Counted from the stretch's first letter, positions 25,887 to 35,179 are shown. The stretch is 64,000 nucleotides of DNA from Bacillota bacterium (GCA_029974635.1 JARKQY010000023.1:94300-158299), one strand, 5' to 3'. Notes: generated by a model not told the origin, from the letters alone. A program made the numbers and translations.

Positions 25887-27361
25887 GGGAACAACTTCCG
25901 GCATTAATTATCATTGCACCGCTTTTGGTCGCTTTGATTGCCCCTTTGATTTCTTGCGTGTCCACCAAGGCATTAAGAGTTGTGGTTATTGGCACCTTGC
26001 TTGTTTCGTGCATGAGCGCTTTAAGTGTTTTAATCCGCGTTTTATCTGAAGGTACCTTTCATTATCAATTTGGCGGTTGGGCACCTCCCTGGGGCATTGA
26101 ATATGTTCTTGATCCTTTAAGCAGTGGGATTGCGACGCTGATTTCTTTTATTAGCCTGGTCGTGATTATCTATTCGGGGCCTTTTTTTAATGGAGAAACC
26201 AAGTTGCGAAGTGGAATCATTCACGCGCTTTATTGTCTGCTGACCACGGGCCTTATGGGAATGGTGCTAACTGGCGATATCTTTAACTTATACGTTTTTT
26301 TGGAGATTTCATCCCTTTCTGCTTATGCTTTAATTGCTTCGGGAGGTTATAAGGCTACCGTGGCCGCTTTTCGTTATCTGTTAATCGGAACGGTGGGAGC
26401 TTCCTTCTATTTATTGGGAATTGGGTATCTTTATGCCGTTACTGGAACCCTAAATATGGCGGATCTGGTTCAAAAACTTCAGCCTCTCATGGATTCCCCG
26501 GTGATCTTTACTGCGGTAGCCATGCTGGTGGCGGGAATGGGTATTAAAATGGCGCTCTTTCCAATGCATGGCTGGTTACCGGATAGTTACACCTATGCAC
26601 CGCCTCCTGTAACCGCCTTTATTTCGGGGGTAATGACCAAAGTATCGGCCTATGTGCTTTTCCGCTTTTTCTTTTATATATTTGGCGCGGCCAGTGGACC
26701 GGTATCTGCCGCCCTTAACATAATCGGATGGGCAGCGGCCATTGGGATTATTTTCGGTTCGGTAATGGCGATTACTCAGACTGATTTTCGGAGGATGCTG
26801 GCTTATTCCAGCATAGCCCAGATCGGTTACATCATATTAGGACTGGCTATCGGCAATACTTTCGCGCTTATTGGAGCGATCTTACATTTTCTGAACCACG
26901 CGGTGATGAAAAGTTGTCTTTTTCTTGTAGCCGGGGGGGTTAAATGGAAAACAGGGGAGCATGCCATTGAGAAATATGCGGAACTAAGTCGACGAATGCC
27001 GTTAACCATGGGGGCATTTCTAATTGCAGCTCTTTCCATGGTGGGGCTTCCGCCTACGGCCGGTTTTTTCAGCAAATGGTATTTGGTGTTAGGGGCAATG
27101 GAAACCGGGATGTGGCCTTATATAATCGTCATCATCATTAGCAGTCTCCTGAATGCAGTTTATTTCTTCAGGGTGATTGAACATGTATATATGAAAAAAG
27201 CGACGCCGGAGATGAAAATTCCGGAAAAAGGCGGCGAATTACCGGTTGCCATGCTGGTTCCGATCGTAGTTTTAGGGGCCGGAATTTTAATTATCGGGAT
27301 ATTGAATGAACCGATTGCTACCCAAATATTGCAATACGCTCTTCCTGGGGGTACTCATTAG
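25883..27361 (+). CDS. mrpD: Mrp/MBH antiporter-like subunit D, copy 1 (MbhH type)
   Basis: A 492-residue NuoL/M/N-type ion channel subunit with about 14 membrane helices. Key features: IFNLYVFLEISSLSAYALI with the helix-5 Glu, GMGIKMALFPMHGWLPDSYTYAPPPVTA with the helix-7 Lys, and GFFSKWYLVLGAME. These charged residues form the proton path in complex I and Mrp. It completes the E-F-G-MbhD-MbhE-B-C-D order that matches MbhA to MbhH of archaeal membrane-bound hydrogenases. The next antiporter-type gene starts on the base after the stop. Confidence 0.94.
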   Translation: MREQLPALIIIAPLLVALIAPLISCVSTKALRVVVIGTLLVSCMSALSVLIRVLSEGTFHYQFGGWAPPWGIEYVLDPLSSGIATLISFISLVVIIYSGPFFNGETKLRSGIIHALYCLLTTGLMGMVLTGDIFNLYVFLEISSLSAYALIASGGYKATVAAFRYLLIGTVGASFYLLGIGYLYAVTGTLNMADLVQKLQPLMDSPVIFTAVAMLVAGMGIKMALFPMHGWLPDSYTYAPPPVTAFISGVMTKVSAYVLFRFFFYIFGAASGPVSAALNIIGWAAAIGIIFGSVMAITQTDFRRMLAYSSIAQIGYIILGLAIGNTFALIGAILHFLNHAVMKSCLFLVAGGVKWKTGEHAIEKYAELSRRMPLTMGAFLIAALSMVGLPPTAGFFSKWYLVLGAMETGMWPYIIVIIISSLLNAVYFFRVIEHVYMKKATPEMKIPEKGGELPVAMLVPIVVLGAGILIIGILNEPIATQILQYALPGGTH

Positions 27362-28885
27362 ATGGATAATATAGTACTTGATTACCGGCCCCTGTTGGCC
27401 ATACTGATTTCCCTGGTCGCCGCCGGATTGGTTTTGTTAAGCGGCCGCCGCCCCAACCTTCGGGAATCATGGACGGTTCTGGCGGCGCTAGGCAAGGCGG
27501 CCATAGTTTATTCCATGCTGCCCGGCGTTTTATCCGGAAAGGTGTTTGAAACAGCGCCAATAAATATTGCCGTCGGAATTAACTTGCATTTCCGGGTGGA
27601 TGCCGTGGGGATGCTTTTTGCAGCTCTGGCCTCGGCTCTTTGGGTGGTAACTTCTTTTTATTCGATGGGATATATGCGGAAGTTGGATGAAAAACATCAA
27701 ACCGGTTATTTCGCAAGTTTCGCCGTATGCCTCTCAGCAACGATAGGTATTGCATTTTCAGCCAATTTACTCACTTTTTTTATTTTTTACGAGATCTTGA
27801 CCATCGCCACTTATCCCCTGGTGATTCACAAGCGTACCCCGGAGGCCATAGCCTCGGGACGAAAATATTTGGTCTATACTCTCATAGCCGGGCAATTACT
27901 CTTAATTGGAGTCATCTGGACCCAGGTGATAACTGCAGGAAACGCCGATTTTCAGCCGGGAGGCTTTTTGGCGGGCAAAGCGGCGACGGGGATTCTGCAG
28001 GCCATTTTTGTTTTATTGATATTGGGAACCGCGGTTAAAGCAGGTGTTATGCCATTCCACGGTTGGCTCCCCGCCGCTATGGTAGCTCCTACCCCGGTAA
28101 GCGCTCTACTCCATGCGGTTGCCGTCGTTAAAGCCGGGGTTTTCGGTATTATCCGTGTGGTTGGTTTTATTTTTGGTCCGCAACTGCTCACGGAGATTAG
28201 CATAGGTACCATCCTGGCCTGGGTAGCGGCATTGACCATTATCATTTCTTCCCTTATCGCTCTTGGCCAGGATAATCTTAAAAGACGTTTGGCTTTTTCC
28301 ACGGTAGGCCAATTGTCTTACGTGGTGCTGGGCGTATGTTTGCTTTCACCGTTAGGAATTTTAGGAGGGATATATCATATTATCGCCCATGCCTTTATGA
28401 AAATAACTCTCTTTTTTTGCGCCGGGGCCGTATATGCGACCCACCATTTAACCAATGTAAGTGAAATGAGAGGTATCGGACGAAAAATGCCTTTCACCAT
28501 GGGGGCTTTTGCCGTAGGTTCTTTGGGGATTTCTGGATTACCTTTTATAGTGGGTTTTATCAGTAAGTGGAACATTGCTTTGGGCGCTCTTCAGGGTGGG
28601 AAAGGGATTTTTATCGCTGTGCTAATCGGCAGCGCCATGCTGAGTACCGCTTATTTGATCCCCGTAGTTTATATGGCCTTTTTTAAAGAATCCGTTCCGA
28701 AAATTGGTCATGGACATGATTCCCTTGGTGAAGCCAATCCCGCGATGTTAATCCCGCTGTTAATAACAGCAGTCTGTTCTCTGGTCCTGGGAGTATTCCC
28801 TAATGCGGGAGCTAGATTCTACGATCTGGCAGTTATGGCGGCCAATAGTATTACTGGTGGCAATGTGTCTGGGGGAGGATTGTAG
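27362..28885 (+). CDS. Second NuoL/M/N-type antiporter subunit
   Basis: A 507-residue paralogue of MrpD with about 14 membrane helices. The helix-5 Glu (FFIFYEILTIATYPLVIH) and helix-7 Lys (GTAVKAGVMPFHGWLPAAMVAPTPVSALLHAVAVVKAGVFG, read in pieces) are both present, so it should be able to move protons. It starts directly after the mrpD stop. Extra MrpD-type subunits of this kind could take the place of the large N-terminal part of MrpA, which is otherwise missing. The exact name cannot be decided by eye. Confidence 0.9.
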   Translation: MDNIVLDYRPLLAILISLVAAGLVLLSGRRPNLRESWTVLAALGKAAIVYSMLPGVLSGKVFETAPINIAVGINLHFRVDAVGMLFAALASALWVVTSFYSMGYMRKLDEKHQTGYFASFAVCLSATIGIAFSANLLTFFIFYEILTIATYPLVIHKRTPEAIASGRKYLVYTLIAGQLLLIGVIWTQVITAGNADFQPGGFLAGKAATGILQAIFVLLILGTAVKAGVMPFHGWLPAAMVAPTPVSALLHAVAVVKAGVFGIIRVVGFIFGPQLLTEISIGTILAWVAALTIIISSLIALGQDNLKRRLAFSTVGQLSYVVLGVCLLSPLGILGGIYHIIAHAFMKITLFFCAGAVYATHHLTNVSEMRGIGRKMPFTMGAFAVGSLGISGLPFIVGFISKWNIALGALQGGKGIFIAVLIGSAMLSTAYLIPVVYMAFFKESVPKIGHGHDSLGEANPAMLIPLLITAVCSLVLGVFPNAGARFYDLAVMAANSITGGNVSGGGL

Positions 28886-28886
28886 A

Positions 28887-29123
28887 ATGTCAAAAAAGAA
28901 AGGTTTGGTCATTAGTGGTGTGATATTGGCTTTATCAGTCCTCATTGAAGCTGTGTTTGTTGATCACCACGTGGAATACTGGTGGCATGGTTTAATAGGT
29001 TTCGATGTAATCTACGGCTTTGTCGGATGTGTGGCTATTATTGTTATCTCTAAAAAGCTGGGCAAATTGTTCATTCAGCGGAAGGAAGATTATTATGGCG
29101 GAGGTGAAAAGGGCGATGATTGA
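28887..29123 (+). CDS. Small two-helix subunit of the Mrp-type operon
   Basis: A 78-residue protein with two membrane helices (about residues 7-24 and 37-55) and a charged tail (KKLGKLFIQRKEDYYGGGE). Starts at ATG 28887 with the site GGGGGAGG, one base after the previous stop, and overlaps the next gene. VDHHVEYWWHGLIGFDVIYGFVGC is similar to small membrane proteins found between antiporter-type genes in other anaerobes, but I do not know a family name. Likely an accessory or assembly subunit. Confidence 0.75.
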   Translation: MSKKKGLVISGVILALSVLIEAVFVDHHVEYWWHGLIGFDVIYGFVGCVAIIVISKKLGKLFIQRKEDYYGGGEKGDD

Positions 29124-30840
29124 GTTTCATCCGGGTTTTTTATTATTAATAGGAGCTCTTTTAGCTGCCGTTTTACCGCAACGAATTCGCCGGACTGTAA
29201 TGGTTTTGGCTCCGCTCTTGGGCATTATTGCGGTATTTCATTTAAAATACGGGACAGTTTGGACATATCGCTTTATTAATCAAATTGACCTGGTTATCCT
29301 TAAAGTTGACCAACTTTCCTGGATGTTTGGTTTAATCTTCAGTATCATGGCTTTGCTTGGCAATATATACGCGCTTCATATCAAGAAAGCCGGGGAAAGT
29401 GCAGCTGGTTTGGCTTATGCCGGCAGTTCCCTGGGTGTTGTTTTTGCTGGTGATTGGATTACTCTGATCTTCTTTTGGGAGTTAATGGCTGTTTTTTCCA
29501 CTCTTTTAATCTGGTATCGGAAAGTGCCCCAGGCCATTGGGGCGGGTTTCAGGTATATCTTGGTCCATTTCTGTGGCGGCAATATTTTGTTGGCCGGAAT
29601 CTTTATCAAGGTCATGATGGGTGAGACGGCAATCACCGCTCTGACGGGTAATCATGATGCCGGATTTTGGCTTATTCTTCTGGGTATCGCCATTAATGCG
29701 GCGATTCCACCGCTCCATGCTTGGTTGACGGATGCTTATCCGGAAGGAACCGTGACGGGTAGTGTTTTTCTTAGTGCATTTACTACCAAGGTGGCTGTAT
29801 ATTGTCTGATTAGGGTTTTCCCGGGCACTGAGTTTCTTACTTGGGCCGGGGTTATTATGGCCCTGTACGGAGTGGTGTATGCGGTGTTGGAAAATGATAT
29901 TAGGCGGCTCTTGGCTTATCATATTATCAGCCAGGTCGGATACATGGTGGCGGCTGTCGGAATGGGCACGAATCTGTCGTTAAACGGGGCATCCGCTCAT
30001 GCCTTTAGTCACATCCTCTATAAGTCATTACTATTTATGGGGGCCGGTGCGGTTATTTTATCTACAGGGCGTCGTAAAATCTCCGAGTTGGGAGGATTTT
30101 TCCGACGGGCGCCTGCAACTGTCGTTTTGTATATCATTGGTGCTTTTTCTATTTCAGGTGTGCCGCTGTTTAACGGGTTTATCAGTAAGTCCATGATTAT
30201 CTCCGCCGCTTCCCATAACCATATGCCGGTGGTGGAACTCCTGTTATATCTAGCCAGTATCGGAACATTTTTAAGCATCAGTTTAAAACTCCCTTACTTT
30301 ATGTTCTTTGGGTCTGACCGGGGGATTAAGCCGGAAAAGATTCCCATAAACATGTATGTGGCCATGGCTGGCGGAGCGTTTCTCTGCATCTTGTACGGGG
30401 TGTTTCCTTCATTACTATATCAATATTTACCTTTCGCCGCGGAATATGAGCCTTTTACCATGGATCATGTTATTTCGACGATTCAGCTCCTGGCGGCGAC
30501 CCTGGCGGTTTTTTGGATTTTTATTCCGAAATTAGGTGGGGAACCTACCGTATCCGTGGATACCGATTGGTTTTACCGGCGGCCATTGATTTATTTGGTT
30601 AATGCCGCAGTTAATGGAGTTCTAAAGATCCAAGAGGCGGCGGGGGTTCATGGTAAAAGAGCGCTCAGCAAAATCAATTCTTTTTTCGCCAATCCTTTAA
30701 AATGGATTCCGCTGAGTACGATGCGACCGGTTGAGCCGGTATATAGTGAGGATAAATACCGTTTCCCGGTGGGGATAATTATTCTTTCCGGTATCATGGT
30801 TTTTATGATGGTGTTAGCGCTGGTTTACTGGAGTGTTTAA
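29116..30840 (+). CDS. Third NuoL/M/N-type antiporter subunit
   Basis: A 574-residue MrpD/NuoL-type protein with about 14 helices and a C-terminal extension (amphipathic part, then a last helix at about 550-572). The helix-5 Glu is present (IFFWELMAVFSTLLIW). At the helix-7 Lys position the sequence reads GIAINAAIPPLHAWLTDAYPEGT, with Asn in place of Lys, so its proton path may be altered or idle. Starts at ATG 29116 (site GGAGGTG, overlap ATGATTGA with the previous stop); ATG 29095 with GAAGGAAG is also possible. Last gene of the operon, closed by the terminator at 30845. Confidence 0.9.
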   Translation: MIEFHPGFLLLIGALLAAVLPQRIRRTVMVLAPLLGIIAVFHLKYGTVWTYRFINQIDLVILKVDQLSWMFGLIFSIMALLGNIYALHIKKAGESAAGLAYAGSSLGVVFAGDWITLIFFWELMAVFSTLLIWYRKVPQAIGAGFRYILVHFCGGNILLAGIFIKVMMGETAITALTGNHDAGFWLILLGIAINAAIPPLHAWLTDAYPEGTVTGSVFLSAFTTKVAVYCLIRVFPGTEFLTWAGVIMALYGVVYAVLENDIRRLLAYHIISQVGYMVAAVGMGTNLSLNGASAHAFSHILYKSLLFMGAGAVILSTGRRKISELGGFFRRAPATVVLYIIGAFSISGVPLFNGFISKSMIISAASHNHMPVVELLLYLASIGTFLSISLKLPYFMFFGSDRGIKPEKIPINMYVAMAGGAFLCILYGVFPSLLYQYLPFAAEYEPFTMDHVISTIQLLAATLAVFWIFIPKLGGEPTVSVDTDWFYRRPLIYLVNAAVNGVLKIQEAAGVHGKRALSKINSFFANPLKWIPLSTMRPVEPVYSEDKYRFPVGIIILSGIMVFMMVLALVYWSV

Positions 30841-30844
30841 GAAT

Positions 30845-30873
30845 ATTTGGCCCGTTTAGCCAAATGTTTTTTC
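30845..30873 (+). terminator. Rho-independent terminator of the mrp operon
   Basis: Perfect seven-base stem ATTTGGC/GCCAAAT (30845-30851, 30859-30865), seven-base loop, then GTTTTTTC. A second weaker hairpin with TTTTT follows at 30889-30930. The remaining bases to 31127 show no gene. Confidence 0.85.
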
Positions 30874-31127
30874 TCAAAATCAGAAATACGAAAACGTCTG
30901 GGCTTGGGTAGATCCACTCAGCCGTTTTTATTATGCCGGAAAATAAACCGTGCGGGTATTATTGAAGTGCCCTGAATTTGCTGTTTACCCACCCGGAATC
31001 GTTTCTAGGCATCTATATATTTCTACCGGGATTTGCATTATTATCATGAAACCGCCACCGTATGCGTATCATTTAAGGGAAAAACACCACGCGGTTTTAA
31101 AATAATATTGCATCCAAGGCGGTAGAA

Positions 31128-32708
31128 ATGAACCACAAATTATCCATAGTAAAGGGTGCGGCGCTTTTAACCGGCGCCGGTTTGATTGTTAAACTGATGG
31201 GCGCAGCTTACCGGATTCCATTGGCGCGGTGGATCGGCTCGGAAGGGATTGGGCTTTATCAAATGGCTTATCCCATTTATTTGATTTTTCTTTCGTTATC
31301 AACCGCCGGCTTGCCCATTGCTATTTCCAAAATTATTGCCGAGGAAACGGCCCGCGGGAATATTAACAATCGGAAGAAGGTATTTCAAAGCGCCGTGGTG
31401 CTAGTTTTTTGTTTGGGCTTACTAGGCTCATTGGCCATGTGGTTAAGCGCCCCGTGGTTGGCTGGTAGGGTTGTAGCTGATCCCCGGGCGGTATATGCAA
31501 TGTGGGCCTTAGCCCCGGCCATTTTTTTTATGAGCATGATGGCGGCATTGCGGGGTTACTTCCAGGGACGCCAAAATATGTTGCCTAGCGCCATTTCACA
31601 AATCACGGAACAGATTGTCAGAGTATCGGTGGCTTTAATTTTAGCGGCCATTTTAATTCATAAGGGTATTGAACATGCGGCGGCCGGGGCGGCATTCGGG
31701 GCGACCGCCGGGGGTATGGCGGGATTGGCCTTTTTATGTTTCATGTATTTTAAACAGCGGCAAGTCGATAAAATGCAGCCGGTGAACGCGGCGATAAATT
31801 TCAAGGATAACCTTCAGAAGATGTTACCGGTCATCGGGCGTTTGCTGAAATTTGCATTACCGATATCCATTGCGGTAATATTAATGCCGTTACTGCAAAC
31901 CCTGGACACTATTATTGTCCCGGCCAAACTGCAAAGCATCGGTTATACGGTTAAACAAGCCACTTCAGCCCTTGGAATATTGGGGAATTGTTGGGCGGTA
32001 ATCTATTTACCGATGATTGTCACCGGGGCCGTCAATACTAATATGGTTCCGGTGATTGCCGCCGCCAATGCCGCCGGAATGAAGAGACTAATGGTGAATA
32101 ACGTTCAGGACGGTTTAAGATTTGCATTGATCTATCTAGTACCGGTAGCCGTGATCTTTTATTTGTGCGGGTCTTGGATTTACCGGATAATTTATGGCGT
32201 GGGAGGCGTTGAGGTCTTATCCTGGTTCGCGCCTGCGATAATATTTCTGGGTTTGGAGCAAGTCACAGCCGGAATTTTGCAGGGTTTGGGGCGCCCCAAC
32301 CTACCGTTGCTGAATTTTTTGATTGGAGCGATATTCAAGATTGTAGTGACTTTTTTATGCACGGGTTGGCCTGGTTTAAACTTGACCGGGGCTGCGTTGG
32401 GAACGGTTTGCGGCGCCGGACTGACTGCTTGCTTAAATCTGGCTGTTGTGAAAAAACTGATTAGGGTTCGACTCCGGTTTCTTCCGGCTGTCGTTGTCGG
32501 CGGGACATTGATGACAGCAGCGGGATGGTATCTTAAGCGGGTATTGCAGTTGGATTTTTTATGGGAATTTATCCTCATCGGATGCTGCGGTACTTTAATC
32601 TACCTGGGTTTTTTATTGATTTCGGGAGGAATTCGGTTCCAGGATCTCGAAGAGGTAAAAAAATTCGTAATGGATCGTAAAGAACAGAGCATAAAGGGGA
32701 ATGGATAA
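31128..32708 (+). CDS. SpoVB/YabM-type polysaccharide flippase
   Basis: A 526-residue MATE-like transporter of the SpoVB/MurJ-related group, with about 14 helices. The family opening KGAALLTGAGLIVKLMGAAYRIPLARWIGSEGIGLYQMAYPIY, read in pieces, is typical, as is MMAALRGYFQGRQNMLPSAISQ. These proteins flip lipid-linked cell-wall or cortex precursors across the membrane. The position before mazG, and near yabP and yabQ, matches the yabM place in Bacillus, so it is probably a sporulation gene. Stop and next start overlap by one base (TAATG). Confidence 0.9.
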   Translation: MNHKLSIVKGAALLTGAGLIVKLMGAAYRIPLARWIGSEGIGLYQMAYPIYLIFLSLSTAGLPIAISKIIAEETARGNINNRKKVFQSAVVLVFCLGLLGSLAMWLSAPWLAGRVVADPRAVYAMWALAPAIFFMSMMAALRGYFQGRQNMLPSAISQITEQIVRVSVALILAAILIHKGIEHAAAGAAFGATAGGMAGLAFLCFMYFKQRQVDKMQPVNAAINFKDNLQKMLPVIGRLLKFALPISIAVILMPLLQTLDTIIVPAKLQSIGYTVKQATSALGILGNCWAVIYLPMIVTGAVNTNMVPVIAAANAAGMKRLMVNNVQDGLRFALIYLVPVAVIFYLCGSWIYRIIYGVGGVEVLSWFAPAIIFLGLEQVTAGILQGLGRPNLPLLNFLIGAIFKIVVTFLCTGWPGLNLTGAALGTVCGAGLTACLNLAVVKKLIRVRLRFLPAVVVGGTLMTAAGWYLKRVLQLDFLWEFILIGCCGTLIYLGFLLISGGIRFQDLEEVKKFVMDRKEQSIKGNG

Positions 32709-33598
32709 TGATTACAGGTTCAAATGATAACGGTGGATTTCAAGCCGCTCCGAAAACCGTTCTGAAAACAGCTCCAAGAACCGATTCGGAAACCGGCTCT
32801 GCAACAAGTTCAGGAGGAAACCTGCAACGGTTGGTGGAAATTATGGCAAAGCTCCGGGGAGAACAAGGCTGTCCCTGGGATCGGGAGCAGACCCACCAGT
32901 CCCTTAAACCCTATGTAGTGGAGGAAACCTATGAAGTCCTTGAAGCCATTGATAACGGAGATCCGGACAAGCTGAAGGAAGAATTGGGTGATATATTGCT
33001 ACAGGTGGTTTTTCACGCTCAACTGGCTGCTGAAACCGGTCAATTTGATATTAATGCGGTGATTGATTCCATTTCCGACAAGTTAATCCGGCGTCACCCC
33101 CATGTTTTCGGCGACACCAAGGTGTCCGGTGTGGCGGGGGTAGTGGAAAACTGGGAAAAAATCAAAAAAAGTGAAATGCCGGGGGAACGGAAATCGGCTC
33201 TGGATGGAGTTCCCAAAGATTTGCCGGCGCTGCAAAAAGCTGAAAAATTGCAGAATAAGGCTGCTAAAGTGGGTTTTGACTGGGGAGATCTGGCCGGGCC
33301 GCTGGCCAAAACCAGAGAGGAGTTCCGGGAGTTTGAAGAGATTTTGGATCCGGATAATCTGCCGCAAAAAGGAAGCCCGGAGTGGGAGCGGCTGGAGGAT
33401 GAGCTGGGGGATATTCTGTTTTCGCTGGTGAATGTCGGCCGTTTTTTACGTATCAATTCGGAACTGGCTTTACGGCGTACAATGGACAAGTTTAACCACC
33501 GTTTCCGGTTTATGGAACGGGAGGCGGAAAAATTGGGGCGCAGTTTAAAGGAGATGACCCTGGCTGAGATGGACGAGCTTTGGGAAAAAGCCAAATAG
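32708..33598 (+). CDS. mazG: Nucleoside triphosphate pyrophosphohydrolase MazG
   Basis: A 296-residue protein with two MazG domains. Domain 1: GEQGCPWDREQTHQSLKPYVVEETYEVLEAI and EELGDILLQVVFHAQLA give the EExxE12-28ExxD metal site. Domain 2: EWERLEDELGDILFSLVNVGRFL with RFRFMEREAEKLGRSLKEMTLAEMDELW. It breaks non-canonical or damaged nucleoside triphosphates. The first 37 residues are a Ser/Thr/Ala-rich tail not usual for the family. In Bacillus the same place is held by yabN, which has an added methylase domain that is absent here. Confidence 0.94.
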   Translation: MITGSNDNGGFQAAPKTVLKTAPRTDSETGSATSSGGNLQRLVEIMAKLRGEQGCPWDREQTHQSLKPYVVEETYEVLEAIDNGDPDKLKEELGDILLQVVFHAQLAAETGQFDINAVIDSISDKLIRRHPHVFGDTKVSGVAGVVENWEKIKKSEMPGERKSALDGVPKDLPALQKAEKLQNKAAKVGFDWGDLAGPLAKTREEFREFEEILDPDNLPQKGSPEWERLEDELGDILFSLVNVGRFLRINSELALRRTMDKFNHRFRFMEREAEKLGRSLKEMTLAEMDELWEKAK

Positions 33599-33637
33599 CC
33601 CTAAAAGGGCAAGAGTTGATCGTAATGGTGAAGAACG

Positions 33638-33672
33638 TTTTAGCGGGATTAACGGGATTTACAGGATGCTAA
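33638..33672. repeat. Dispersed intergenic repeat, copy 5
   Basis: Contains gggattaacgggatttacag followed by gatgctaa. Same core as 17745-17766 and the complement of 35-60. Lies between mazG and the spoIID-like gene. Confidence 0.55.
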
Positions 33673-33744
33673 ATGACGGTATAAAATCAGCTAAAATTGA
33701 GATGCTAGCCAATGAGTATAATTTTTGGGAAAGGTGAGGGTAGG

Positions 33745-34707
33745 ATGAAAACCCCGAAAATTCACTGGCTGGCATTATTACTGATGGCTGTTGTTTTGTT
33801 TAATGCAGGTTGCCCCGGGAAAGAGGATGTTCTTTTTAAGAACATCGTAACCCGCTTTGGAAAACCGCCGGTTATTTCAGTGTATGATAAGGACACCGGC
33901 CAGAAAAAGAGGATGGATATTGAAGAGTATTTAACCGGAGTTGTTGCCGGAGAAATGAAGCCCGGCTGGTCATTAAATGCTTATGCCGCCCAGGCAATTA
34001 TCGCCCGTACTTTTACCATGGAATTTCTGGGACGGGGCGGCACCCGTAAGCTTCACGGCACTGACATTTCCACCGATGAAAAAGAAGCCCAGGCCTATAA
34101 CGCTAAGGCCGTAACCCCGGTGATTCGCCGGGCGGTGCAGTTAACCAAGGGCTTAGTATTGACATACAAAAACCGGTATATTAAGGGTTGGTATTCAGCC
34201 AGCTGTGGTGGTATAACCACTTATGCCAAAGAAGGACTGGCTTATAAAGGACCGGAACCGCCGTATATCAAACCCGTAAAATGTCCGGAAGAAAAAGTGA
34301 TTCCCACCGATGAATTATATTGGCAAGCTAGTTTAACCAGTGCTGATATTGATAGGGCCCTGAAACAGCTTAATCAGAAATCCATCGGAACCGTTAATAA
34401 ATTGGAAATTCTCAAGCGCAGTCAAACCAACCGGGTTACTCTGCTTAAATTAACGGGAAGCCAAGGTTCGGCTACGTTAGCCGGAGGTGATTTCAGGATC
34501 AATGTTGGACCGGAAAAACTACGTTCCATCTGGTTGTCGAATGATATTGAGAATCGGCCGGGAGAGATCAAGGTCAAAGGGCGCGGTTTCGGGCATGGAG
34601 TAGGCTTATGCCAATGGGGCGCTTATGCGTTGGCAAAGGAAAACCGTAGCTATAAAGAGATCGTCCAGCATTATTATCCCAAAACACATGTTTCAAAAAT
34701 ATGGTAG
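33745..34707 (+). CDS. SpoIID/LytB-domain peptidoglycan lytic enzyme
   Basis: A 320-residue exported protein with an N-terminal hydrophobic segment that ends NAGCPG, a weak lipobox. The SpoIID core is complete: EEYLTGVVAGEMKPGWSLNAYAAQAIIARTF with the catalytic-type Glu, YKNRYIKGWYSASCGG, and the end GFGHGVGLCQWGAYALAKENRSYKEIVQHYYP (read in pieces). SpoIID cleaves denuded glycan strands during engulfment. Start at ATG 33745 fits the site AAGGTGAGGG; an upstream ATG at 33712 lacks one. Its place inside the yab cluster is unusual. Closed by a very strong terminator at 34721. Confidence 0.92.
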   Translation: MKTPKIHWLALLLMAVVLFNAGCPGKEDVLFKNIVTRFGKPPVISVYDKDTGQKKRMDIEEYLTGVVAGEMKPGWSLNAYAAQAIIARTFTMEFLGRGGTRKLHGTDISTDEKEAQAYNAKAVTPVIRRAVQLTKGLVLTYKNRYIKGWYSASCGGITTYAKEGLAYKGPEPPYIKPVKCPEEKVIPTDELYWQASLTSADIDRALKQLNQKSIGTVNKLEILKRSQTNRVTLLKLTGSQGSATLAGGDFRINVGPEKLRSIWLSNDIENRPGEIKVKGRGFGHGVGLCQWGAYALAKENRSYKEIVQHYYPKTHVSKIW

Positions 34708-34720
34708 TTTAAACATTATT

Positions 34721-34767
34721 TTGCAACAAAAAAGAAGGCGCTAAGTACGCCTTCTTTTTTGTTGCAA
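34721..34767. terminator. 20-bp perfect inverted-repeat terminator
   Basis: Arms 34721-34740 and 34748-34767 are perfectly complementary over 20 bases with the loop ctaagta. The right arm contains CTTCTTTTTTG, giving the U-run. One of the longest stems in the window; separates spoIID from yabP. Confidence 0.9.
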
Positions 34768-34885
34768 ACAATTCTATTCTGGATTATTTTGAATAGCTTA
34801 TAGTTGAACACTTGAATTTAATTTTGAAAATACTTTTCCCAAAAATAAAAAGGGAAGACTTTTCAACCAGAAGGGAGTGGGTTTT

Positions 34886-35179
34886 ATGGAGGAGAAGAAA
34901 CGTAGTATGGAGATCCAGTCCCAGCACCAATTGACGCTGGTAAACCGGGGATTCCTCAGTATTGAAGGAGTTCAAAATTTGGGGAGCTACGATCAGGAAG
35001 CGATTTATTTGGAAACCAACTCCGGAGCCCTGGAGGTAAAAGGAAGCAATTTGCATATCCAGCAGTTAAATTTGGATCAAGGAAAGTTGCTTATCGATGG
35101 TGAGATTCATTCATTAATTTATATTGAGGGGGCACTTAGCAAAAAAGGGAAGGGATTTTTCAGCCGGTTAATGAAGTGA
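34886..35179 (+). CDS. yabP: YabP-family sporulation protein
   Basis: A 97-residue soluble protein. HQLTLVNRGFLSIEGVQNLGSYDQEAIYLETNSGALEVKGSNLHIQQLNLDQGKLLIDGEIHSLIY, read in pieces, is the YabP/YqfC pattern. YabP is made in the mother cell in Bacillus and is needed, with YabQ, for normal cortex or forespore shape. ATG 34886 is chosen because AAGGGAGTGG lies six bases in front; GTG 34877 would overlap that site. The C-terminus (KKGKGFFSRLMK) is basic. Confidence 0.9.
   Translation: MEEKKRSMEIQSQHQLTLVNRGFLSIEGVQNLGSYDQEAIYLETNSGALEVKGSNLHIQQLNLDQGKLLIDGEIHSLIYIEGALSKKGKGFFSRLMK

Noticed and set aside
23966..30840. Interpretation of the antiporter operon as a membrane-bound hydrogenase
   Set aside because: The gene order fits MbhA-H, but no NiFe hydrogenase or ferredoxin-type subunits follow; a terminator closes the operon at 30845.
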